A stretch of 24,916 bases of DNA from an uncultured Ruminiclostridium sp. (GTDB lineage: Bacteria > Bacillota > Clostridia > Oscillospirales > Ruminococcaceae), in contig CAJUQV010000030.1 of NCBI GenBank assembly GCA_910588335.1, positions 1 through 24,916 on the forward strand, read 5' to 3'. The stretch's first letter is position 1, and every line of letters begins with the position of its first letter. The translations under genes and the position numbers were made by a program. The notes under the pieces are model-generated. The model made no database searches. It worked only from the letters and a program-made list of their open reading frames with translations, and was not told the DNA's origin. Below are positions 1 to 8,020 of the stretch, in pieces.

Positions 1-2
1 CT

Positions 3-622
3 GACAAAGTTTTCGCGTCAACACCACCCGAGACAGCATGGGTAGCGAATGTGTGCCGAACTTCGTGGCAGCAATGGTAATATGCACCTTGATAAATCAA
101 TTCTTTGACATTAACGGAGCAATCACAACATTACTCTGCAACGTTTTTGGACTGCCAAATCAAAACTGGATGGCAGTGGCAAGTCCGCCCGTATTCTGGC
201 TTATTTATTCGATAACGGGCGCGTGGCAAAGCTTCGGTTACGGTTCAATCATTTATGTGTCCGCGATCTGCAACATCAATAACGATTTGTTTGAGGCAGC
301 CTCAATTGACGGCGCCAACCGCTGGAGAAAAGTATGGAGCATTACCATTCCGCAGATTTTGCCTACAATTATAATGCTGCTGACCTTGCAAATAGGTACA
401 ATGTTCAAGGGCGGCTTTGACAGAATATTGCTTTTATACTCTCCCGGAATATACGAGGTTTCGGATACGCTTTATACCTATACATACCGAATGGCATTCG
501 GCGACAGTCCCGACTTTGGCTTATCCGCCGCTTCCGGTCTGTTCCAGTCAATTGTATGTACGATACTTCTGATATTTTCTAACTGGCTTAGCCGCAAAAC
601 GGCTAAAACATCCTTGTATTAA
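3..622 (+). CDS. Carbohydrate ABC transporter permease, LplB type (5'-partial, apparent frameshift)
   Basis: This is the C-terminal two thirds of an inner-membrane permease of a sugar ABC transporter. From about base 50 it reads cleanly through several hydrophobic spans and the cytoplasmic EAA loop (EAASIDGANRWRKVW), which docks on the ATPase. It ends 12 bases before the second permease, so the two form a pair. The reading frame breaks near the start. A family-like segment (DKVFAST) reads in the frame beginning at base 3 and runs into a stop at 78-80. The transmembrane part (VPNFVAAMV) reads in the frame beginning at base 2, which has a TGA at 2-4. The ATG at 38 is therefore probably not the true start. 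The break could be a real one-base deletion or a contig-edge error. Family assignment is firm; the state of the 5' end is not. Confidence 0.85.
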   Translation, partial: QSFRVNTTRDSMGSECVPNFVAAMVICTLINQFFDINGAITTLLCNVFGLPNQNWMAVASPPVFWLIYSITGAWQSFGYGSIIYVSAICNINNDLFEAASIDGANRWRKVWSITIPQILPTIIMLLTLQIGTMFKGGFDRILLLYSPGIYEVSDTLYTYTYRMAFGDSPDFGLSAASGLFQSIVCTILLIFSNWLSRKTAKTSLY

Positions 623-634
623 GGAGGGTGCGAT

Positions 635-1540
635 ATGGCGAAAAATAAAAAAGTCAAATACAGCTCCGTAATGGCGGCAGATCATACCCCAGGCAGTATT
701 ATTGCCGACGTGATCATTATTGTAATATGCATATTCCTTGCGTTTATCTGCGTTCTGCCAATGTGGCACACGCTGATGGCTTCTCTCTCCGATCCCGTTT
801 TGCTGCTTGCCAACGATTCGTTTTTGTTTTTGCCCTTAGGTGAACCGAATGTGGAGGGCTACAAGCTTTTGTTTCAGGACGCAAGCATTTTGTCGGGATA
901 TGGCAACACAATCTATTATACCGTTGCTACCACTCTGATCGGTTTTGTAATAAATGTTATGGGAGGCTACGCCCTAAGCCGTCAGACGAAGCTTAAAAAA
1001 CCTATGACCCTGTTTTTACTGTTCACCACGATGTTTTCGGGCGGTATGATACCTACATATATGGTAATGAACGAATTAGGGCTGGTTGGAACGGAATGGG
1101 CGATCATTCTTCCCGAGGCTACTATGGCAATGTATGTGGTAGTCGGTATGAATGCCTTTAACACCGTACCCGAGGCAACGGTAGAGGCGGCAAAGCTTGA
1201 CGGCGCGGGGCATTTCAAAATAATGTTCCAAGTAATGCTGCCCCAGTGCCTAAGCCTATTTGTAATAACAATCCTTTACACGTTTGTGGGAAGCTGGAAC
1301 AGTTGGCTGTCGGCGCAAATTTATGTGCCGTTTAATCACGACAAATGGCCCTTGCAGCTTTGGATTCAGCAAATTGTTGCCGACAACAAAAACTTTTTGC
1401 AGTCGGCTAACCCAAATTACTATCAGTATTTGGTACAATACGCGGTAATTATCGTTTCCGTTTTGCCCATACTTGTTGCCTTCCCCTTCTTCCAGACAAA
1501 GCTTGAAGCCGGTACGGTAACGGGCGGAGTAAAGGAATAG
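635..1540 (+). CDS. Carbohydrate ABC transporter permease, YtcP/LplC (MalG-like) type
   Basis: This is the second permease subunit of the sugar importer, predicted to pair with the upstream permease in the membrane. The 301-residue length is normal for the family. About six hydrophobic segments are visible, beginning near residue 20. A canonical EAA loop (EAAKLDGAGHFKIMFQVMLP, near residue 185) marks the ATPase contact. The C-terminus (FPFFQTKLEAGTVTGGVKE) is the usual 'KGxxxGxVKG'-like tail of YtcP proteins. The start is set by AAGGAGGG at 621-628, about seven bases upstream of the ATG. The gene ends with TAG, followed at once by the ribosome binding site of the binding-protein gene. The substrate cannot be read from the permease itself; the downstream genes suggest a rhamnose-containing glycoside. 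Confidence 0.92.
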   Translation: MAKNKKVKYSSVMAADHTPGSIIADVIIIVICIFLAFICVLPMWHTLMASLSDPVLLLANDSFLFLPLGEPNVEGYKLLFQDASILSGYGNTIYYTVATTLIGFVINVMGGYALSRQTKLKKPMTLFLLFTTMFSGGMIPTYMVMNELGLVGTEWAIILPEATMAMYVVVGMNAFNTVPEATVEAAKLDGAGHFKIMFQVMLPQCLSLFVITILYTFVGSWNSWLSAQIYVPFNHDKWPLQLWIQQIVADNKNFLQSANPNYYQYLVQYAVIIVSVLPILVAFPFFQTKLEAGTVTGGVKE

Positions 1541-1553
1541 AAAGGAGTTAATC

Positions 1554-3410
1554 ATGTATAAATTTAAAAATTCGGCGAAAAAAATTCTTTCGGGCGCATT
1601 GGCGGTAAGTATGCCGCTTTCGCTGGCAGCCTGCAATAAAGGCGGAGGAAACGGCGGAGATACGGAAAACTTTACGTGGTTTATCAGCGATACCGATGCG
1701 ACGTCCTTCGGTTATATCGAATATTCCGACAGCCCCGCCATGCAGTATTTGTTAAGCAAAGACTGGGCGGACTGCAAGCTTTCCATTGATTTTGACAGTC
1801 CTCCTGCGGGACAGGGTACGGACACCTTTCAGAGAATGATTTCAACCCAGAGTGAAACCGACATTATGACCATAACATACTCTACGGACGGAATTATGTC
1901 ATTGTACGAGCAGGGTATAATTATGGACGTTACCGATGAGGTAACAAAGTATATGCCGAATTATATCAATATGCTCAATGAAAATGGCTTATACAACCGA
2001 GCAACTTATGAGCTTCCCGGAAAAGAGGGCAGACGCTTTTTGGGCATAGGAAGGGCAAACGAGATTGATTATACATCCCTGTTTTGCGGCTGGGAATATC
2101 GCAGAGACTGGATAATCAAATACGGAACGCCTGATCCGAACAGCGGAATCGACAAGTTTGAGGGACACTGTGAAACCGAGGGCGATTATGACACATGGAC
2201 AGACAATGTTAAATTCCCGAGCTGGTTTAACAGTGAGCTGAAAGCCAAGGGAACGGAGCTTGACCCGGCTTGGGACGGCTCGGACCCCATGTTCATTTCC
2301 GACTGGGAGTGGATGTTTGAAATTTTCGACAAGGCTATAAAGGATCAGAATATAGACGGCGGATATGTACTTTCCATGTACTACCCGGGCTATAACGAAA
2401 ACGGCGATCTTGTTTCCTCCTTTGGCGGCGGAAATCCTGCTTGGTATATGGACAAAAACGGGCAATGTCAATTCGGAGCGATCACCGACAACTTCAAGGC
2501 TTATGTTGAATGCATGAGCAGCTGGTGGGACAAGGGCTGGCTTGACAAGGGCTTTTCCGCTCGTTCAAGGGATATGTTTTATCAGATTGACGATCCTGCC
2601 GTAAGACAGGGCAAGATAGGCTTCTGGATGGGTATGCCGTCGGCTCTCGGAAACAGAATAGAGCAAGACAGCCTGCCCCTTACCGAGGGTGCGGTAGTAT
2701 TTGGCGCGCGCAACCCCGTGAACGACGTTTACGGCGGCGACGAACAGAAATTCAAAGCGCCCGATACCTTCTTTGGCGGCACAGGCTGGAACGGCACAGG
2801 TGTTTGTATTTCCACTAAGGCGCAGAACAAAAACCTCGAAGCACTCTTCACCTTCTTTGACTATTTCTACTCCGAGGAAGGCAGCATATTGAACACCATG
2901 GGACTTTCAAAGGAGCAGCTTAACGAGGAAACTACGCCTCAATCGGTTCGTGATTGGTATAAACAATACGGTATGGAAGACGGGGCATATACGACTGAAA
3001 CGGACGAAAACGGAAAAACCGTTTACAGGCTTAATCCTGCCTGTGATACGGATAACGATATGTGGATAGCAAGTCAGCCTTACCGTATTGAGATTGGCTA
3101 TCAGAACCTGCCTCTTGTTACGCATAATTTCGGAGACACATTGGTACACAGCCGCAAGGAGTGGCAGCAGTGGGAAAATACCGGCTTTATTGACGGCTTC
3201 TATCGGGGACAGATGACGGCGCAGGAAAATAAGACATATTCCTCTACGAGAAACACCATTTTGCTTGAGTATATGCAGGTAGAAATACCTAAGTTCATTA
3301 AGGGCACAAGGAAAATGGATACATGGGACGCTTTTGTCGATCAGCTTAAGGCGAGAGGCTGCGAAGATGTAAACGCTATCTTTAACAGAATATTTGACGC
3401 AAATAAGTAA
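1554..3410 (+). CDS. Extracellular solute-binding lipoprotein of sugar ABC transporter
   Basis: This is a 618-residue substrate-capture lipoprotein for the importer, anchored on the outer face of the membrane. The N-terminus has lysines, a hydrophobic stretch and a lipobox L24-A25-A26-C27, followed by a Gly/Asn-rich linker. The rest is hydrophilic and rich in aromatic residues (many Trp and Tyr), as expected of a large sugar-binding cleft. Its length matches the 500-620 residue LplA/YtcQ-type proteins that accompany LplB/YtcP permeases rather than the shorter MalE types. A strong AAAGGAG lies just upstream. A hairpin follows the stop, so transporter mRNA may accumulate separately from the enzyme mRNA. 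The sequence does not reveal the ligand. Confidence 0.92.
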   Translation: MYKFKNSAKKILSGALAVSMPLSLAACNKGGGNGGDTENFTWFISDTDATSFGYIEYSDSPAMQYLLSKDWADCKLSIDFDSPPAGQGTDTFQRMISTQSETDIMTITYSTDGIMSLYEQGIIMDVTDEVTKYMPNYINMLNENGLYNRATYELPGKEGRRFLGIGRANEIDYTSLFCGWEYRRDWIIKYGTPDPNSGIDKFEGHCETEGDYDTWTDNVKFPSWFNSELKAKGTELDPAWDGSDPMFISDWEWMFEIFDKAIKDQNIDGGYVLSMYYPGYNENGDLVSSFGGGNPAWYMDKNGQCQFGAITDNFKAYVECMSSWWDKGWLDKGFSARSRDMFYQIDDPAVRQGKIGFWMGMPSALGNRIEQDSLPLTEGAVVFGARNPVNDVYGGDEQKFKAPDTFFGGTGWNGTGVCISTKAQNKNLEALFTFFDYFYSEEGSILNTMGLSKEQLNEETTPQSVRDWYKQYGMEDGAYTTETDENGKTVYRLNPACDTDNDMWIASQPYRIEIGYQNLPLVTHNFGDTLVHSRKEWQQWENTGFIDGFYRGQMTAQENKTYSSTRNTILLEYMQVEIPKFIKGTRKMDTWDAFVDQLKARGCEDVNAIFNRIFDANK

Positions 3411-3423
3411 CTGTAATTATTTT

Positions 3424-3451
3424 AAAACCTCGGGCTGAAACCCGAGGTTTT
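3424..3451 (+). terminator. Hairpin between transporter and catabolic genes, probable partial terminator
   Basis: The arms AAAACCTCGGG (3424-3434) and CCCGAGGTTTT (3441-3451) form a perfect 11-base-pair stem with a six-base loop. The T run is within the stem (TTTT at 3448-3451) and is then broken by GAAAAA, so termination is likely incomplete. It sits between the binding-protein stop and the next gene's ribosome binding site. Lowering downstream expression relative to the transporter, or stabilising the 3' end of the transporter mRNA, is an inference. Confidence 0.6.
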
Positions 3452-3479
3452 GAAAAATACAAGATAAAGAGGTAAGTTT

Positions 3480-5483
3480 ATGGAGAAAAAATATTATCAC
3501 GCGGAAGATGACAAAACCTTTTCCGCGCCATATATTGACGAAGAAGTTTGGAAAGAGGCGGAGGTGCCTTATTATTACGTTCATGGCGGTTTTGAGGGTA
3601 CATACCTGAAATTTTCATATTTTTATCCCGAAAAGGAAAGCTATGAAGGCAGATTTTTTCAATTTATGGCTCCCGCCGAGGGCAGCGAAAACGCTTCCAT
3701 AGGCAGAAAGGGAGAAGAAGATAAAATTACATTTGCAATTACTCATGGGGCATATTTTGTGGAATCCAATATGGGTTCTCTTGATGCGGCAAACAAGCCG
3801 GAAGCCGAAATCATTTTCAAAGCGAGTGCAGCAGCGGCAGAATATTCCCGTAAGGTCGCACAAAAAATTTACGGTTATATTTACGGTGGCAGCGGCGGAG
3901 CGTTTAAGACGGCAAGTTGTTTTGAAAACGCCGACGCGTGGGACGGAGCAATTCCCTACATACATGGTTCCCCGATGGCAATACCCAACGTTTTCTGCGC
4001 ACGCGCCTATGCCAAACGCGTTTTGAGGCATAAATTCCCCGAAATAGTAAACGCCTTTGAACCGGGCGGCAGCGGGGACGTTTATTCGTCCCTAAACGAG
4101 GAAGAAAAATCCGTTTTAAAGGAAGTAACAAACTTAGGTTTCCCGCTTAAAAGCTGGTTTTATTACAAGGAAATGGACGACGGGGCTTTTCCCGTTGTAG
4201 CAAAATCAACTATCGGGATTGATCCCTCATATTACACCGATTTCTGGGAGAAGGAGGGGTATTTGGGACACGACGGAGGCAGTTTTATCGAGCGTGACAG
4301 AATAATCCATGATGTTACGGTAAAAAGCATAACGCTCCCGAACCGCAAATCCGAGGAAGAAATTGCCGAGGAAAAAAGCAAGCTAATCGGAGCGGACGAC
4401 GCATGGAAACGTAATATGGACGATTTCGGGGCGGAAGGCAAGATCGTGATTTCAGCCGATAATACGCCCAAAGGAGATATTTACGCTTTTGGGTCAAATC
4501 TTACCTTTACCTCGGGCGAAGCAAAGGGTCTTATTCTTGTTGTCGAAAAAATAATCGAAGATAAAATCGTGCTTGCTCCTCAATTCGGCGCTGAAAACGT
4601 TTTTGAACAGCTTGCAAAGGTTAAATCCGGCGATACCGCTCATATTGACAATTCGGAATACCTTGCGGCACAAACGTTTTACAGGCATTAGACCCCGCCT
4701 GACAATGATTATATAGGCTGGGATCAATTCAGGACGGAAAGCGGCTGGAAGTATCCGCAAAGGGCTTTCTCTGTGGGTCCTCTGATTGCAAGGGGAAGCT
4801 GCGGCAGTCTCCAGGAGGGCAGCTTTAAAGGTAAAATGATCGTGGTGGCGGCAACCATGGACGAAAGTGCCTTTCCGTGGCAAATAGACTGGTACAGAGG
4901 CAGAGTAAAAAAACATTTTGGCGACGATACCGATGATCATTACAGAGTATATTTTTTCGACAACGCTTTTCATGATGACAGTGCGAAAACCGTTGACGAG
5001 CTGCACCTGATAAGCTATCTCGGCGGTCTTCACCAAGCGCTGCTGGATTTGAGCGCTTGGGTGGAAAAAGGGATAGAGCCGCCCAAATCATCGGTTTATG
5101 ACATTAAGGAAAGTCAGATCGTGCTTGCCGAAACGGCGAAGGTACGCGGCGGTATTCAGCCCGTTGTAAAGCTTTACGCTAACGGTGAAAAGGGAGTAAA
5201 GGCGCAATGCGGCGAAACGGTGCAGTTCCGCACCGAAATAGAAATTCCGGAGGGCGCGGGAAAAATAACAAAGGTGGAGTGGAGCTTTGAGGGCGAACAG
5301 GACTATCCGGTAAAAACCGATTTTAATTCCACTGAAAACGGCGGATTTGCCGAATGCTCACACTCTTATAAGAAAACAGGCACTCACTTTGCCGCGGTAA
5401 GAGTAAGTATTCAAAGAGACGGTACGGACAATATTTTCACACAGGTGAAAAACCTTGACAGAGCAAGAATTGAGGTAATATAA
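3480..5483 (+). pseudogene. Esterase-like alpha/beta-hydrolase with PKD-like C-terminus, interrupted by in-frame TAG
   Basis: One reading frame of 667 codons is interrupted only by TAG at 4689-4691 (codon 404). The first part (403 residues) carries GGSGGA with Ser138, a nucleophile-elbow-like motif resembling tannase/feruloyl-esterase-type hydrolases, followed by an ENADAWDGAIPY stretch. After the TAG the frame continues at once (TPPDNDYIGWDQF) without a ribosome binding site. It contains FDNAFHDD with His498, which could be the catalytic histidine. It finishes with a PKD/Ig-like beta-sandwich of about 90 residues (VEWSFEGEQDYPV, then CSHSYKKTGTH). There is no signal peptide. The TAG is one base from CAG (Gln), so a recent nonsense change or a base-call error fits best; another TAG serves as a normal stop at 1538-1540. 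A short downstream product from ATG 4839 or another internal start is possible but unsupported. An esterase role (deacylating the imported glycoside) is inferred from the fold-like motif and the neighbours. Confidence 0.7.
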
Positions 5484-5485
5484 TT

Positions 5486-8011
5486 ATGCTTAGCATAAAA
5501 AATATCAGAATAAACGGTTTTGAAAATCCTGTCGGCATAGACGAAAAGCCCGAAATAGCATGGACCTTGATTTCCGAGGAAAACGGCGTTTTTCAGACCT
5601 CTTTCGATATTTCCCTGTCGGGAGGCGGAAAAACCTTTCTGATGTCCGAAGGCAGCGATGTTCAGCGGATATATATTGATTACCCTTTGAAAAAGCGTAC
5701 GGCATATGAGATTGTACTGACCGTTTACGATAATTTTGGGCGCAGCGCCGTTAAAAGAGCGTATTTTGAAACGGGTATAGGCGAATTCACCGCAGATTGG
5801 ATAACCGACGGCAGGAAAAGCGTTGATAATAAGTACCCGATGCAATTTGACATTCACGACAGGCTTAAATATCAAGACGGCTGCCCGATTTTCATTAAGA
5901 AATTCACCGCCAAAAAGATAAAAAGCGCAAGACTGTACGCTTCCTGCTGCGGTGTGTATCTTGCCGAGTTAAACGGAAAACGGATAGACAAAATTCATAT
6001 GGCGCCCGGCTGGACAAATTACAAAAAGCGTATGGAATATCAGAGCTATGACGTCACAGAGCTTATAAAAGAAGAGAATACGCTTGAAATATCAGTGGGA
6101 AACGGTTGGTACAGAGGCACTGTCGGATATTTTCACCGCTCCAACGTATACGGAGATAAGGGAGGTATTATAGCCGAGCTGTATCTTGATTACGAGGACG
6201 GAACAAGCGAGGTTATACGCACCGACGAGACTTGGCAGTGGACAACGGGCAGTGTGAGATACAGCGAGATCTACTACGGTGAAACAGTGGATTTTACGGC
6301 AAAAAGAAAACCGCCTCAGCCCGTACAATTCTTAGACGCACCAAAGGATATTTTAGTGTCGCAGGAGTGTCCGCCGGCGAGAGAATGTGCGGAAATTCCC
6401 GCAAAGGAGCTTATAACCACACCGATTGGTGAAAAGGTGATAGATTTTGGACAGAATCTGACAGGCTTTGTAAGAGCGATTCTGCACGGCGAAAAGGGAC
6501 AGCACGTTGTGATTTCCCACGGTGAAGTGCTTGACGAAAAGGGTAATTTTTACACCGTAAATCTCAGGGGAGCAGCCGCAAAAGAGGAAATTATATTAAG
6601 CGGCGGCGAAGATGTTTTTCAGCCTTCCTTCACCTTCCACGGATTTCGTTATATAAAAATCGAGGGGCTTGAAAAAATAAACATTTCCAATTTTACGGCG
6701 GTGGTATGTCACAGCGATATTGAAACGACAGGCAGCTTTTTATGTTCCCACAAAGGCTTAACACAGCTTCAGCATAATATTCTTTGGGGACAAATGGGTA
6801 ACTTTTTCGACATTCCCACCGACTGCCCCCAGCGTGACGAGCGTTTGGGCTGGACGGGAGACGCACAGGTGTTTTACAATACGGCGGCTTACAATATGGA
6901 CGTTAAGCGTTTTTTCACCAAGTGGATGCGGGACGTAAGAAGCGAGCAGAACGACGAATTGGGACTTCCCACTAGTATTCCCGATGTAATCGGTGAAAAG
7001 GCAACGACAGGCTGGGGAGACGTAAGCACGATAATACCGTGGAATATGTATATCACATACGGCGACAAGGAGCTTTTGCGGGAGCAGTACCACACAATGC
7101 GCCATTGGGTAGATTTTATGACAAAGGAATCAACGCCCGAAGGACTGTGGAACAACGGCGGATTCCATCATGGCGACTGGGTTTCCTTAGACTGCGGTCT
7201 TAACGAAAATCCATGTGTGGGAGCTACCGACGTTTACTTTATTTGCTCGGTATTTTACGCTTATTCCACCAAAATTACCGCTCAGGCGGCGGAGATCTTG
7301 GGGTATACGGACGATGCGGCAAAGCTGAAGGCTCAATACGAAAAAACGGTAAAAGCTTTCAGAAAAGAGTATATCACCGAAACGGGAAGGCTTGTTTCCG
7401 ATACGCAGACAGCGGCGGTATTGGTTCTGCACTTCAATTTGTGCGAGGAAAGGCACAGAGAACGTATTTTAAAAGGACTTGTTGACAATATTCACCGCCA
7501 TAAGGACCATATTATAACGGGATTTTTGGGCACGCCTTACATACTGCATGTGCTGTCAGAAAACGGATACCATGAGCTTGCAGGCAAAATCGTAAGGCAG
7601 GAGGACTATCCCTCTTGGCTGTACGCCGTGAATATGGGAGCAACCACTGTCTGGGAACGGTGGAATTCCATGAATCCCGATCACACCATTTCCGATACCG
7701 GAATGACTTCCTTCAATCATTATGCCTACGGCAGTGTGGGAGAATGGCTGTATAAAGAGCTTTGCGGAATTAAGCCGAAGCAGGCGGGATATAAAGAAAG
7801 CGTAATTGCGCCTAAGCCCGTTGAGAATATGGCGTGGGCGGAATCGTCGCTCGAAACGCTGTACGGCAATCTGTCCTGCCGCTGGGAAAAAAAGGAAAAC
7901 GGCATTAAAGTGAAGGTCAACGTTCCCGTCAATACCAAGGCAGAGCTGATTATGCCCTTAAGCGGGAAAAGAAAAGAGCTATTAAGCGGAAATTATACTT
8001 TTGAGGAGTAA
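5486..8011 (+). CDS. Alpha-L-rhamnosidase, GH78 family
   Basis: This 841-residue enzyme is predicted to remove terminal alpha-L-rhamnose from glycosides (EC 3.2.1.40). The order is typical of the family: an N-terminal beta-sandwich region, carbohydrate-binding-like modules (residues about 130-280), and the (alpha/alpha)6 barrel. The barrel carries the signature DIPTDCPQRDERLGWTGDAQ at residues 442-461, whose Asp and Glu residues form the active site of known GH78 enzymes. Further GH78 signatures are VIDFGQNLTGF, FTFHGFRYIKIEG and GATTVWERWNSM; the Glu in the last is part of the catalytic centre in studied members. There is no signal peptide, so it is probably cytoplasmic. It starts two bases after the preceding stop, with GAGGTA upstream. 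Rhamnose isomerase, kinase and aldolase genes in the same run support the assignment. Confidence 0.95.
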   Translation: MLSIKNIRINGFENPVGIDEKPEIAWTLISEENGVFQTSFDISLSGGGKTFLMSEGSDVQRIYIDYPLKKRTAYEIVLTVYDNFGRSAVKRAYFETGIGEFTADWITDGRKSVDNKYPMQFDIHDRLKYQDGCPIFIKKFTAKKIKSARLYASCCGVYLAELNGKRIDKIHMAPGWTNYKKRMEYQSYDVTELIKEENTLEISVGNGWYRGTVGYFHRSNVYGDKGGIIAELYLDYEDGTSEVIRTDETWQWTTGSVRYSEIYYGETVDFTAKRKPPQPVQFLDAPKDILVSQECPPARECAEIPAKELITTPIGEKVIDFGQNLTGFVRAILHGEKGQHVVISHGEVLDEKGNFYTVNLRGAAAKEEIILSGGEDVFQPSFTFHGFRYIKIEGLEKINISNFTAVVCHSDIETTGSFLCSHKGLTQLQHNILWGQMGNFFDIPTDCPQRDERLGWTGDAQVFYNTAAYNMDVKRFFTKWMRDVRSEQNDELGLPTSIPDVIGEKATTGWGDVSTIIPWNMYITYGDKELLREQYHTMRHWVDFMTKESTPEGLWNNGGFHHGDWVSLDCGLNENPCVGATDVYFICSVFYAYSTKITAQAAEILGYTDDAAKLKAQYEKTVKAFRKEYITETGRLVSDTQTAAVLVLHFNLCEERHRERILKGLVDNIHRHKDHIITGFLGTPYILHVLSENGYHELAGKIVRQEDYPSWLYAVNMGATTVWERWNSMNPDHTISDTGMTSFNHYAYGSVGEWLYKELCGIKPKQAGYKESVIAPKPVENMAWAESSLETLYGNLSCRWEKKENGIKVKVNVPVNTKAELIMPLSGKRKELLSGNYTFEE

Positions 8012-8020
8012 CCGTTAAAA

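Noticed and set aside
4689..4691. TAG read as a sense codon (recoded Gln or pyrrolysine)
   Set aside because: TAG ends the permease gene at 1538-1540, where a ribosome binding site for the next gene follows at once, so TAG works as a stop here. One isolated TAG is better explained by a point change or error.
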